Virus record (IMG/VR): IMGVR_UViG_3300035698_003405
Location: 1-58,954 of that record
DNA from: a virus
DNA: 58,954 bases
Reading direction: 5' to 3' (one strand)
This document shows, piece after piece, positions 12,483 through 20,778 of this stretch (positions are counted from its first letter, which is position 1; each line of letters starts with the position of its first letter). The translations under genes and the position numbers were made by a program. The notes beneath the pieces were generated by a model. The model was given only the letters and a program-made list of their open reading frames with translations. It searched no databases and had not been told where the DNA came from.

Positions 12483-13028
12483 TTACTCCCGGATAATCCC
12501 GAACTTACCTACGTCCTGTTTGATATCCTCTACATCTATGGATCGGTGAAACTTCTCAAGAGCTATGCGGCTTCCGGCTTCCATCATCTTGATATGGTCT
12601 TCGATTCTTTCGTACTTTAAGGCTTTAACGCCTTGCCCGAATATATCATTCAGCGTTAATACGATAGCCGTGGCCTGCCCCTGTAAGTACATGGGATTAT
12701 TATGGGTGCGCTCCATGTAGGGGTCGGGAAGTATTCCTTTACGGTACCAACGCTGAAAGCTGCTTACTGGTATCCCGTACAGTGCCGCTAAATCCTTAAG
12801 CCGTATAAGCTTGGTACTACGGCCCGCGATAGAAGCCGCTACCCCTATGTTGCGGTAATCGTATATAGACTGTACTCGGGCAGGGGCTATCCCGGGTTTC
12901 ATATGTACTAGGGAGTATTCCCCGTGCTTCTTTCGTGTGTACTTCCTCTGGGCTATCTCCGATACCTTTAGCGACCGCGTGGTAACGATCTTGATAGAGT
13001 GGAACCAATCATCTGGTAATCTTCCCAT
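12483..13028 (-). CDS. MerR/excisionase-like HTH DNA-binding protein
   Basis: 181 aa. The middle contains a winged-helix type segment (IRLKDLAALYGIPVSSFQRW, followed by YRKGILPDP), the usual layout of MerR- and Xis-like domains in which a Tyr/Gly-rich turn precedes the wing. The C-terminal third is helical and could mediate dimers. A candidate binder of the 16-bp palindrome, though nothing links them directly. It overlaps the end of the 13009-13356 gene by 20 bp, with GGGACG upstream of its ATG. Confidence 0.6.
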   Translation of the reverse strand: MGRLPDDWFHSIKIVTTRSLKVSEIAQRKYTRKKHGEYSLVHMKPGIAPARVQSIYDYRNIGVAASIAGRSTKLIRLKDLAALYGIPVSSFQRWYRKGILPDPYMERTHNNPMYLQGQATAIVLTLNDIFGQGVKALKYERIEDHIKMMEAGSRIALEKFHRSIDVEDIKQDVGKFGIIRE

Positions 13029-13356
13029 TAACCACGTCCCTGTGTGGGATACCGCGTAGTCTGGCTATGATCCGCGCCCGCGCTCTTGCGAGTAGTATGC
13101 GGCGTTGTCTCGGTCCAGCGCTGTGTAATACAGTGTGTTCGGCAGCGGTGAATCCCTTCACGCCGTTGTGGTCTAGGTACTGTGTGGGTTTCCATTTCCA
13201 CGACTTTAACTCATTAAGGCAGTTCAAGGGGACATTGTAGTAATCGACCGCTTTGCCTATAGCTATCGCTCGGTCGAAAGGACATTCAATGTTATCGAAC
13301 ATAAGAAGAGGGGGCGAATTACCTCCCCCTCTCTTTATCCGTTTACGGCGAGCCAA
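13009..13356 (-). CDS. Hypothetical basic protein
   Basis: 115 aa, very basic (MARRKRIKRGGG start; RQRRILLARARARIIARLRG near the end), so nucleic-acid binding is likely. The first 20 codons contain the hairpin at 13308-13331. It begins 3 bases after the stop of the 13359-14450 gene. No family recognised. Confidence 0.55.
   Translation of the reverse strand: MARRKRIKRGGGNSPPLLMFDNIECPFDRAIAIGKAVDYYNVPLNCLNELKSWKWKPTQYLDHNGVKGFTAAEHTVLHSAGPRQRRILLARARARIIARLRGIPHRDVVNGKITR
13308..13331 (-). terminator. Possible attenuating hairpin behind the 14450-13359 gene
   Basis: GAGGGGG (minus strand) pairs with CCCCCTC around a 10-nt loop and is followed by TTCTTATG, a loose T-rich tail. It lies in the first codons of the next gene and could lower its expression relative to the gene upstream. 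Coding constraints alone (Gly-rich and Pro-rich codons) might also produce it. Confidence 0.4.
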
Positions 13357-13358
13357 TG

Positions 13359-14450
13359 CTAGGCCGCTTTGGCTTTTTCACGCCCGGACGTGTCAACGCC
13401 CTTGCCGCTGAGTTCCTTCAGCTTTTTCCGACCGGCGGATTTGGCTTTCTTGACGGCGCTGTCACCAAGATTGTCGCCAGCCCACTCCGTAAGGATGTGT
13501 TCGAAGGTATCGTCCAGTTCGAGGCCGAGCTTCTTGCTCGCCTGTTCGAGGATCATCTTCGCACCCTCGGCCTGATCTTCGAAGAGACGGAAGCTGAACG
13601 CGATCTTCTTGATCTTCGTTGAGGTAGGGGTCGGTCGGGAGTTCCCGGTCACTTCGTAGTTTTCCTTGAAGTGAGCTTTCAAATCGACCACCGGCTTGTC
13701 TTCGGCTTCTTCGATAAGCTGCTCGACGTTATCTTCGTTCGCATAGCGGGCAACTTCCGCCGCTTTCGACCAGCCGATCTGCTTGAGCATGCCTTCGTTG
13801 AAGTTCTCCATTTTCGAGAACGACATGTAGATATCGATGAAGTATTTCGCCTTACGGCCTTTGAAGCCGAAGTTGGCTTCGCAATACTCGTCCCAACCCT
13901 TGCGCTCGTCGGTGAAGCCTTCGTCCTTGTACACGCCGTCGTAGTAGACATGAGCGAGGAGACCGCCCATTGAGAAGTAGGAATGGCTCTGATACTGCTC
14001 GACATCGAGAATGATGGCCTTTACCTGATCGGTAAGACCGCCCTTCTTGACGAGTTTGCCGATATCGCCGACATCAACGATTTCGATGGGGGGTTCAATG
14101 ACCTTGCCGTTGCCGCGTTTGAGTTCGGCTTCAACGAGTTCTTCAGCGTCGTAGCTGTCGGGGTCGGCCTTGTAGGCTTCGGCTTCAGCAAACTTGACGC
14201 AGGTATAAATCTTACCGGCGTCCTGTTCGGCAACGTCGATGACTTCGACTGCTTCGCCGACCTCGAACAACGGATCATCGTTCTTTTCGGCGTAACCGGC
14301 GAAAGCGCGGCGATCACCGACAACGGCGAATGCTTTCTTCGGCTTGGGGGGAGCGGCCTTTTTCTTGGTAGCCTTTTTGGGGCTTGCCTTTTTGGCGACG
14401 GAAGCCGCCTTGGCCGGGGTCTTGCCTGTCTTCTTAAGTTTCGGTGCCAT
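13359..14450 (-). CDS. Putative DNA-associated protein with histone-like basic N-terminus
   Basis: 363 aa from the ATG at 14450, preceded by GGAGGATTAACACCT. The first 45 residues are Lys/Ala/Pro-rich (KKASPKKATKKKAAPPKPKK), like histone H1 tails. A central helical domain (ERKGWDEYCEANFGFKGRKA, then IGWSKAAEVARYANE) resembles helix-turn-helix regions of phage and plasmid proteins, but I cannot name the family. The C-terminus is basic again (VKKAKSAGRKKLKELSGKG). A strong promoter (14513-14541) and a hairpin after the gene suggest high expression. A genome-condensing or replication-associated role is a guess. Confidence 0.5.
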   Translation of the reverse strand: MAPKLKKTGKTPAKAASVAKKASPKKATKKKAAPPKPKKAFAVVGDRRAFAGYAEKNDDPLFEVGEAVEVIDVAEQDAGKIYTCVKFAEAEAYKADPDSYDAEELVEAELKRGNGKVIEPPIEIVDVGDIGKLVKKGGLTDQVKAIILDVEQYQSHSYFSMGGLLAHVYYDGVYKDEGFTDERKGWDEYCEANFGFKGRKAKYFIDIYMSFSKMENFNEGMLKQIGWSKAAEVARYANEDNVEQLIEEAEDKPVVDLKAHFKENYEVTGNSRPTPTSTKIKKIAFSFRLFEDQAEGAKMILEQASKKLGLELDDTFEHILTEWAGDNLGDSAVKKAKSAGRKKLKELSGKGVDTSGREKAKAA

Positions 14451-14512
14451 AGGTGTTAATCCTCCAATTGGCATTTAAAAATATCGTTATGACGTAAAGT
14501 GCAGTCGAGTTG

Positions 14513-14541
14513 TTTATAGGTTAAATCGGGTAAGGGGTCAA
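14513..14541 (-). promoter_or_regulatory. Sigma70-type promoter for the 14450 gene
   Basis: Minus strand TTGACC (14536-14541), 17-bp spacer, TATAAA (14513-14518); about 55 nt of leader before the ATG. Confidence 0.75.
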
Positions 14542-14567
14542 TACGTAAAACCCTTCCTTTGTAATTA

Positions 14568-15137
14568 TTAACCGGCCCGCGCTATGCACTCTACCTCGGC
14601 GATGCTTATGTCACGGTAAAAGCTGTGACAGAGTTTAGCGGCTACCACTGCATCCGCTATGTTGTCGTTTTTTGTCCTTAGCCCCCATAGTCTCTCGACC
14701 GCGAGCATGACGCCTTCCTTAGAGGCTCCTCCGTGGAAGACGAATTTCTTCATCGTCGTAGCTTGGCAAACGTACACGCCGTACCGAGCATTGAACGCCA
14801 TAAGTTTAATGAAGCCAACTAGCTCTAACCGTACGATCAGTTTACCCGCGAACCTACTAGCACCCGGCAACTCGATCAGTACGTTAATCTTGTCTGCCAT
14901 TAAGCAGTTCTCTTCAATGGCGGTTTGCAGACGTTTGCAAATATACATAGTGCGGTGGAAGTCGTTTAGGTGATCCTTGTTAGTGGTTACAATCGACTCC
15001 GTGTAAACGATATCCCCATCGCCATTCAGTATGCATATACCGGAGTCACTTAACGCTGGATCGACTCCTACGCTGAATACGTTTTCGTGTTCTTGGGTTC
15101 TTTGTGGCTTTTTTGATATTCTTTTTCGCTTGGTCAT
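14568..15137 (-). CDS. RuvC-like Holliday junction resolvase
   Basis: 189 aa from the ATG at 15137; the start lies inside the end of the nuclease gene 15046-16068. RuvC-type enzymes cut four-way DNA junctions during recombination and packaging. The acidic catalytic pattern of the RNase-H fold is visible: Asp in VGVDPALSDSGICIL, Glu in VLIELPGASRFAG and Asp residues in NDNIADAVVAAKLC. A basic N-terminal tail (MTKRKRISKKPQ) precedes the fold. Palindrome copy 6 lies in its coding sequence. Confidence 0.75.
   Translation of the reverse strand: MTKRKRISKKPQRTQEHENVFSVGVDPALSDSGICILNGDGDIVYTESIVTTNKDHLNDFHRTMYICKRLQTAIEENCLMADKINVLIELPGASRFAGKLIVRLELVGFIKLMAFNARYGVYVCQATTMKKFVFHGGASKEGVMLAVERLWGLRTKNDNIADAVVAAKLCHSFYRDISIAEVECIARAG
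14925..14940 (-). repeat. Palindrome copy 6, intragenic
   Basis: TTGCAGACGTTTGCAA in the resolvase gene, translated in a different frame from copy 5 (as CKRLQ), which argues against selection at protein level. Confidence 0.8.
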
Positions 15138-16068
15138 AGGTGTTCTCCATGTGAAAGCAGGGTACAGCCACTTTGCATTTCTTGGCCCTGCCCTCGTCAA
15201 CCTTGGTGCATATGCGGTCTGGTAGATCGCCGGTTATCATTCCATCAGTAACGAGGCGAGCCTTATCAATGAAGGGTACCAGCCGACTACGCTTGCCGAC
15301 CTTTTGTACAAACTCCTTGTAAGGGTGACCAAAGAACAATTTACTGTTGCTGCGGTCAACGTACAGGTAGTGAATATTAGCGCTGACGTTATAGCCCATA
15401 TCTCGGAGCATCCAATAGTAGAAACACGCTTGCAATGTGTGATCCCCTAACGGGCCGAGCATACCATCGAAATCGACATCCGCCCTATCGATGGTTTTAA
15501 TCTCATAGATAATAAACCGTTTGCCCCACTTAATCAGAAAGTCGGGGTGACCGACGATCCTGAATTTAGGGATACTAACTGTAACTTCGACGTAAGTATC
15601 TGGATAGGTGCGGCAATGGTCGCAGCGATTGGCTACCACATGTTCTGGGCGGTACCCGGTATGAGATAGTTTCCGGCAGGAACACTCCCAATCGCCCCAA
15701 GCTAAATGCCCCCACTCGCTTTTGCGCATCCACTGGTTGCGTACGTGGTCATGTAGAGCATGCCCGGTAGCAAACAGCAGACTAAATCCCGGGGACAGTG
15801 AGCTTACTGATACCTCGCGACCGAGAAAGTGGCTAACAACATATTCCCGAGAACAAAAGGCGTATTGCTTATTGACCTTCATTACATCGGATACGTGGAT
15901 ATTGAAATCGGTCGTCGCCATCCGCGTACGGTGGCTGTGGGAGGTCATACGGTTAAGGGTGTCGGCCATGAGGCTTAGGGGTGGGTTAGTCGTAGGGGCG
16001 CGGCCCGGCTTGCTCTTGGTGCGGCTTTTACCGAGGCGTTTTAGCGCTATATCAACTGGTTTTGTCAT
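15046..16068 (-). CDS. PD-(D/E)XK nuclease, Cas4/RecB-like
   Basis: 340 aa. The catalytic core is seen as GHPDFLIKWGKRFIIYEIKT (Asp in GHPD, Glu and Lys in EIK), with an upstream helix carrying His (FATGHALHDHV). Cys residues before the core (ECSC, RCDHC) and after it (ICTK, KKCKVAVPC) could hold an iron-sulphur cluster, as in Cas4 and AddB-type nucleases. The C-terminus is highly basic. Such enzymes process DNA ends during recombination. It lies between the RuvC-like gene and a second, smaller nuclease and so fits a recombination module. Confidence 0.7.
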   Translation of the reverse strand: MTKPVDIALKRLGKSRTKSKPGRAPTTNPPLSLMADTLNRMTSHSHRTRMATTDFNIHVSDVMKVNKQYAFCSREYVVSHFLGREVSVSSLSPGFSLLFATGHALHDHVRNQWMRKSEWGHLAWGDWECSCRKLSHTGYRPEHVVANRCDHCRTYPDTYVEVTVSIPKFRIVGHPDFLIKWGKRFIIYEIKTIDRADVDFDGMLGPLGDHTLQACFYYWMLRDMGYNVSANIHYLYVDRSNSKLFFGHPYKEFVQKVGKRSRLVPFIDKARLVTDGMITGDLPDRICTKVDEGRAKKCKVAVPCFHMENTYDQAKKNIKKATKNPRTRKRIQRRSRSSVK

Positions 16069-16441
16069 TTTTCAGTAAAGCCTCTAATGCCCATACCGGG
16101 ATTACAGCTACCTCTTCTTCGGTTTTGCCGTCTTTATTATAAAACTCAACGATAATGGCAGGTACTTCGTTACTAGCTACCGCTGCATTGTGTATCTTAC
16201 CTAGCATTTCGCGAGTGATGCTAAACGACTTATGGATAGTTCCTTTATGCTCGATGCGGGCAACGTCAGTTATCTGTACGTCACCTTTCTTTGTTTTATT
16301 ACCTGACCCCGGCGTACGCCACCCGCCGAAGCGTTTGGCTGCTTTCTTTTCCCGTCCGGGCGACACATGATACGAGATAGGCTGCTTCGCCTTATGTGCC
16401 GCCCGCTTCAGGTACGGGTTCTTTCTATCGCCGGGAGGCAT
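16052..16441 (-). CDS. Small PD-(D/E)XK-type nuclease or resolvase
   Basis: 129 aa from the ATG at 16441, overlapping the RecA stop (TAATG). A glycine-rich lead (RFGGWRTPGSGNKTKKGDV) is followed by ARIEHKGT, giving a G-D-V...E-x-K arrangement typical of phage PD-(D/E)XK resolvases. The second half is a beta/alpha segment. Its link to RecA and RuvC-like genes supports a role in recombination. Residue spacing fits, but the family was not confirmed. Confidence 0.55.
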   Translation of the reverse strand: MPPGDRKNPYLKRAAHKAKQPISYHVSPGREKKAAKRFGGWRTPGSGNKTKKGDVQITDVARIEHKGTIHKSFSITREMLGKIHNAAVASNEVPAIIVEFYNKDGKTEEEVAVIPVWALEALLKNDKTS

Positions 16442-17595
16442 TAGGCCACATCCCATAGTTCCCTGTGGATATCAACCAAATCGGCTACAATCTCCCGCTC
16501 TGCGTCCGGGTTTTCATATAACCATTTACTGAAGGCGTCGGCTGATTTGTGCTTACCGAAGCGCCCGTTCTCACCTACGGTGTACTTACCTTCAACGTAC
16601 CCAACGCTGGCACCAACGGTAAGGATGGTCTTGCCTTGATCTACAAAACCCTCCGGTAGCTCGTTACAGAATTCGGGGGAGCGGATGATCTTAAACTTAC
16701 CTTCCCGAATACGCCCGCCAGTCTTATCTTTAGATATAGTGAACGAGTGATCGTTGTACTTTACGGCACCTGAGTTCTGGTCCTTTTCTTCTTTGTTTTT
16801 AGCCACAATCTGTTGACTAGTGGAGAATTCAAGGGCCTTGCCGCCCGGGACCGTACGAGGATCACCAAACATAACGCCGATCTTCATGCGGTATTGGTTA
16901 AGGTGCAGCACGACCGGCGTATGCCCTCTGTGGCGCTCTATCAGCAAGGCATTGTTTACCTTACGTATGAAGTTGCCGACTAATCTCGCTTGCAGTGCAA
17001 CGTTGTGGTCTTCCGCAGATTCCTCCATTTCCTTCATAGGGGCAAGGAACGCTATACTGTCCGTGACTATGATTGATATGTTGTCACTGCGTACAAGCCC
17101 CGTGGCGATATCAACTGCCTCTTCCCCGGTTTCCGGTTCAACAATCATAAGGCGGTCGGGATCGCCGCCGAGTTTACTAAACCACTTATTATCGAACGTT
17201 CCTTCGATGTCTATAAGAACTGGGTATAGTTCCGGGAACATCCTCTGTGCGTACGCAATGTACTTGTGAGCCAAGGTTGATTTACCGGCTGAACGTTCGC
17301 CGACTATCATGGACCCCCGAGATTGCATAAGCCCGCCGCACAAAGCTAAATCGAGTGAGAGGATGCCAGATGGTATACGCCCGTAATCTAGTGATCGGTC
17401 GGAGCCTCGCCGTGCGACCCCCTTGCGGGTACTAAGCTGTGCGAATATCTCGCCTGCTTCCCCGCCGAATTCTTTAGCGTTGCTTGTTGTGGTTGCGACT
17501 AAACCCGAGGATACGCGGCGTCGTACCCCGCCCTTGGCCTCGGGGGAAGCACTATCGCTTCCCCCTTTGACCCGCTTACGTCTGACTTTCGCCAT
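16441..17595 (-). CDS. RecA/UvsX-type recombinase
   Basis: 384 aa. Strand-exchange ATPase that forms filaments on single-stranded DNA. Visible motifs: Walker A GERSAGKST at about residue 97, a Walker B-like strand (ISIIVTDSIAFLAP), the acidic VLIDIEGTFDNKW segment and the conserved FGDPRTVPGGKALEFSTS region near loop L2. An N-terminal extension is basic and Ser/Gly-rich. Length and motifs fit phage UvsX/RecA. Stop overlaps the next nuclease gene and start overlaps the stop of the acidic protein, giving a tight recombination operon. Confidence 0.85.
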   Translation of the reverse strand: MAKVRRKRVKGGSDSASPEAKGGVRRRVSSGLVATTTSNAKEFGGEAGEIFAQLSTRKGVARRGSDRSLDYGRIPSGILSLDLALCGGLMQSRGSMIVGERSAGKSTLAHKYIAYAQRMFPELYPVLIDIEGTFDNKWFSKLGGDPDRLMIVEPETGEEAVDIATGLVRSDNISIIVTDSIAFLAPMKEMEESAEDHNVALQARLVGNFIRKVNNALLIERHRGHTPVVLHLNQYRMKIGVMFGDPRTVPGGKALEFSTSQQIVAKNKEEKDQNSGAVKYNDHSFTISKDKTGGRIREGKFKIIRSPEFCNELPEGFVDQGKTILTVGASVGYVEGKYTVGENGRFGKHKSADAFSKWLYENPDAEREIVADLVDIHRELWDVA

Positions 17596-18617
17596 CAGTC
17601 GTCGTCTTCATCCTGCGCTTTGAGGATAGCGGCGACGGCTTTCTTCTTCTGGGCGGCACCCTTGCCCTTCGGAAAGGAACCCATGTCCCATTCGGTGTAG
17701 ATTTCTTTGAGTTCGGAAACGTCGGAGTCCATGAGTTCTGCCTTGGTGTAGGCTTCGTCTTCGTCCTCGTCGTCTTCGTCGTCGTCTTCGTCTTCGGACG
17801 TATCGTCGTCATCGTCGTCGTCATCGTCATCATCGTCATCATCGTCGTCTTCGGCGAGGGCTTCGATTACTGCGTTACGTTTGTCGCCGATCTTCTTGAA
17901 GTCGTCAAGATCAACGTCGAGTTCGTTTCCGTCGATAACTTCCTGAAGGTCGTCGTCCTTCATCTTTTTGATTTCAGCGGCGGTAGGTACTTCCGCTTCG
18001 TCGTCTTCGTCGTCTTCGTCGCCGTCTTCCTCATCGTCGTCTTCGAGCGCTTCGAGAACCGCAGCCTTGAGCGATTTCAATCCGCGAGCGGTGTCCTTGA
18101 ACTTGGACAGATCGATTTCGAGTTCGTTCTCTTCGATAAGAGTTTCGACTTCCGAACGTTTCTTCAGGGCGTTGACGTACGCTTCGTTGTCTTCGACTTC
18201 ATCGCCGTCTTCGTCTTCGTCGCCTTCGTCGTCGCCGTCTTCGTCTTCGTCTTCGTCTTCGTCGGTATCGTCCGCTTTCATTTTTTCAGCAAATTCGGCT
18301 GATACGGCTGACGCATCCGCGAGGTACTTACCAGCAAGTGCGCTGGCGGCTTCGGCTGCATCGTCCATTTCCTCTACGTAGGTAGGAAGTGTGACGATAA
18401 CGCTGGTTTTCACCGACTCAAAGTCCCCAACGTTCTGGGTGACGCTCTGGCCGACTGCGATGCTGCCGGGAACCGTATCGAATACACCCACTTCGATGGT
18501 CTCTTCGGAGTCGGCTATCGGGACGATCTCGCCATTGGCATATTTCTTGGTGGCGGTGATCGCTACTGTCGCAGCTTCGGCAGTTTTCTTGGTCGTTCCT
18601 TTAGGCTTACGAGCCAT
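17595..18617 (-). CDS. Highly acidic protein with three HeH/SAP-like repeats
   Basis: 340 aa. The N-terminal 110 residues form a beta-rich domain (VSVI-type strands; KTSVIVTLPTYVEEMDDAA). Then three helix-extended-helix motifs follow (LIEENELEIDLSKFK; VIDGNELDVDLDDFKKIGDK; and one in ELKEIYTEWDMGSFPKG), each separated by long Asp/Glu tracts, the last with about 16 Asp in a row. HeH/SAP motifs usually bind DNA; the acidic linkers could mimic DNA or act as C-terminal tails for partner proteins. It is co-transcribed with RecA. Function is inferred only. Confidence 0.5.
   Translation of the reverse strand: MARKPKGTTKKTAEAATVAITATKKYANGEIVPIADSEETIEVGVFDTVPGSIAVGQSVTQNVGDFESVKTSVIVTLPTYVEEMDDAAEAASALAGKYLADASAVSAEFAEKMKADDTDEDEDEDEDGDDEGDEDEDGDEVEDNEAYVNALKKRSEVETLIEENELEIDLSKFKDTARGLKSLKAAVLEALEDDDEEDGDEDDEDDEAEVPTAAEIKKMKDDDLQEVIDGNELDVDLDDFKKIGDKRNAVIEALAEDDDDDDDDDDDDDDDDTSEDEDDDEDDEDEDEAYTKAELMDSDVSELKEIYTEWDMGSFPKGKGAAQKKKAVAAILKAQDEDDD
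17800..17860. repeat. GAC/GAT trinucleotide microsatellite (poly-Asp)
   Basis: A run of tcg/tca codons on the plus strand (GAC/GAT on the minus strand) encoding the longest Asp tract of the acidic protein. Such a run is prone to replication slippage. Confidence 0.75.
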
Positions 18618-18634
18618 GTTTAGCTTCCTTTTGG

Positions 18635-19132
18635 TTAAGTTAACGATTTACGTATAATGTCCACTTTATCGTGTATAGCGTCGATAACGTGAACGTGGTC
18701 AGTGCGAAAGTATTTGACCTCAAGTTCGTGCTTTGCGAGTTCTTCCACAAATACGCGAACCTCTTCCGATATGTATACCTCCTTATTTTTAGTCAGTCCG
18801 TGAGTCTTAAAAACGGGTGGCGGTATTTGCCCCCGGTCGATGTAGCGCCACAGTGTCGGATAAGGACGCTGTAACACTTTAGCGGTTGTGGGGATATCGA
18901 ATGTCTTGAATTCCCGAAGTTCCCCGCTTGGTAGCACGATAGGTAATGTTTTACCTAACGGGTCCATGAATTGCAACGTATAAGATAGGTCCTTTAACTC
19001 GAAATCGGGTGAAGTTCTGCGGTACCGTTCTCGTTCCTTCTTTCTGTGCTTTTCCGGGTCATAGTTAGGTTTTGCCTTGTCTTGAATATGAGCGGCCCGT
19101 TTCTTGCCTATTTTACGGAGTTTACGCGGCAT
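18635..19132 (-). CDS. MerR-like HTH protein
   Basis: 165 aa. A basic first third (RKLRKIGKKRAAHIQDKAK and further RK-rich residues) leads to an HTH segment (TFDIPTTAKVLQRPYPTLWR, followed by YIDRGQIPPPV) that has the same arrangement as in the 12483-13028 protein. The C-terminal helix may dimerise. Likely a DNA-binding regulator or accessory factor; it overlaps the helicase gene by one base. Confidence 0.6.
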   Translation of the reverse strand: MPRKLRKIGKKRAAHIQDKAKPNYDPEKHRKKERERYRRTSPDFELKDLSYTLQFMDPLGKTLPIVLPSGELREFKTFDIPTTAKVLQRPYPTLWRYIDRGQIPPPVFKTHGLTKNKEVYISEEVRVFVEELAKHELEVKYFRTDHVHVIDAIHDKVDIIRKSLT

Positions 19133-20772
19133 CAGTTAACCCTCTTTACAACGGCTTTGTGTTTTTTGAAATAATTAAATCTTGCGTTAGTTTTATCAAT
19201 CAAGATTTCTAACGGCTGTTTATTACAGATTATACGATCATCGACACTAACCCATTCAGGTGTGTCTTTGCCCGGAAAGTCTCTTAACACGCGCCCTAAC
19301 GATTGGAAAACGTTTCCTCGCGGGGTTAGTTCAAAACCCATATCAAGCCGGGGTATATCCGTACCAAGGGCGAACTTACCGTATGTTGCCCCTATTATCT
19401 GGCACCGGCCCGCTATAACCCGTAGTTCATCGGTGGTAGGTTTTCTTTTTTCCTTTGATACCCGTAATTCTGACCCAGAAACTAAATCTGGGTTTTCCTC
19501 GCACCATTCGTCGTAAAGGTTCTTGGCTTGTTTTCTCGTGCTAAGAGTGCCGAGTAGTTTCCTGTTACGGCCCCCGTTGAATGAGATATTGGCCCTACGT
19601 TGCCCCGTCTCATATTCCCCTACATACAGCCCCAGATCGCCCCGGGGTACGCCTAGCTTGTTTAGCAGTCCTAGCATGTGCTGTAGGTGGAACACGCGGT
19701 CAGACAGTAATAATATATTCCTGCCTCGTTTAAAGCCTCTATCGAATATAATCTGCGCAAGTGTATCGTTCCTGCGGGGTAGCCGGGCTAACTCGGTTAC
19801 TAGCCGGAATTCATCAAAGTGGTTCCAGCCCGGGCGCTTCTCACGGTACTTGTAAACGAATACCTTTGGCTCAAACACTTGCTGCTTAGATTTAACCGAG
19901 GGCTTCCCTAGGTGGCTTACAGTTACCTTTTGCAGGGCATCTGTACGGTTAGAGGCTGTCATACCCCCACGAATGCGAGCAGGGAATTTACCGAGGACTG
20001 CGGCTAGCTTAGGGGTGGCTGACACATGTACTTCGTCAATAACGATGCGCCCGAAGTGTCTATAGAACTCCTGCCCGTAATCCCGCCTAGCAAGCGAAGG
20101 CAGCATACCTACGACAACCGCTTTATTCTTGTAGTCGCATACGTCCTGTTGGGCTATACCAACGAATGCCTCTACCCATTTCTCGCCGAAGAAATAACGC
20201 ATCCCATTCTTACGCTCAACGTTACCTAGCCATTGCTCCTTAAGGCTGTTCGTCGGCACGATAACAAGCGTAGGTAAGTGTAACTGCTGCATAAGCCAAA
20301 GGTCTGCTACCGTTTTACCCGACCCCGTGGTGGCGTTCGCTTGGTAGTCTACTATGCCATCCGCTTTGCAGACGTTTGCAAGTGAGTTCATAAACTCGGC
20401 TTGCTGCGCGTCCCTAGGCTGTATTACCCCATTCTCTACAAAATCGAAGGCGCGGCCCGTCGCTCCATTACTCGTACGATTGATATAGTTAAGGTCGAAT
20501 TCCTTTAGTCCGAATGCCCGTGGTATTCCTATATATCCGACAATGGATAAATCAAAGAGTTCGACCTTAACGATATCATCGCCTTCTTCTCTAGTGGTTT
20601 CCCGAAAGATTTCTTCCATCTTGGATGGGCCGCTATATACATTTACTGTTAACTTACGCTTGAGCTTCTTAACGTCGCCCGCCAAACGCAACGGAACATA
20701 GTACATGCTCGTTACGAATGGCCGACGCCGTAAAGCGGGGCCTCTAGGTTCTAGTCGAATTCGACGCCCCAT
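19132..20772 (-). CDS. SF2 DNA helicase (UvsW/D10-like)
   Basis: 546 aa. ATP-dependent helicase for branch migration or fork remodelling. Motif I is ATTGSGKT in QANATTGSGKTVADLW, motif II is DEVH, motif III is GMTAS and the C-terminal lobe carries ATYGKFALGTDIPRLD and QSLGRVLR (motifs V and VI). About 130 residues precede motif I. It follows the HTH gene and precedes the SSB gene by 6 bases. Palindrome copy 7 lies just upstream of motif I. DEVH rather than DEAD fits the UvsW/RecG-like branch; the exact subfamily is open. Confidence 0.8.
   Translation of the reverse strand: MGRRIRLEPRGPALRRRPFVTSMYYVPLRLAGDVKKLKRKLTVNVYSGPSKMEEIFRETTREEGDDIVKVELFDLSIVGYIGIPRAFGLKEFDLNYINRTSNGATGRAFDFVENGVIQPRDAQQAEFMNSLANVCKADGIVDYQANATTGSGKTVADLWLMQQLHLPTLVIVPTNSLKEQWLGNVERKNGMRYFFGEKWVEAFVGIAQQDVCDYKNKAVVVGMLPSLARRDYGQEFYRHFGRIVIDEVHVSATPKLAAVLGKFPARIRGGMTASNRTDALQKVTVSHLGKPSVKSKQQVFEPKVFVYKYREKRPGWNHFDEFRLVTELARLPRRNDTLAQIIFDRGFKRGRNILLLSDRVFHLQHMLGLLNKLGVPRGDLGLYVGEYETGQRRANISFNGGRNRKLLGTLSTRKQAKNLYDEWCEENPDLVSGSELRVSKEKRKPTTDELRVIAGRCQIIGATYGKFALGTDIPRLDMGFELTPRGNVFQSLGRVLRDFPGKDTPEWVSVDDRIICNKQPLEILIDKTNARFNYFKKHKAVVKRVN
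20366..20381 (-). repeat. Palindrome copy 7, intragenic
   Basis: TTGCAGACGTTTGCAA in the helicase gene, translated as LANVCK. A CATAGT follows at 19 bp but is a poor -10. Confidence 0.8.
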
Positions 20773-20778
20773 AGTTAG

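Noticed and set aside
13983-14459. Plus-strand frame of 158 codons
   Set aside because: Antisense of the 13359-14450 gene; Gly/Phe/Leu pattern mirrors its Lys/Ala-rich codons.
17968-18381. Plus-strand Ser-rich frame
   Set aside because: Reverse complement of the Asp/Glu tracts (GAC/GAA give Ser-rich antisense). Not a gene.
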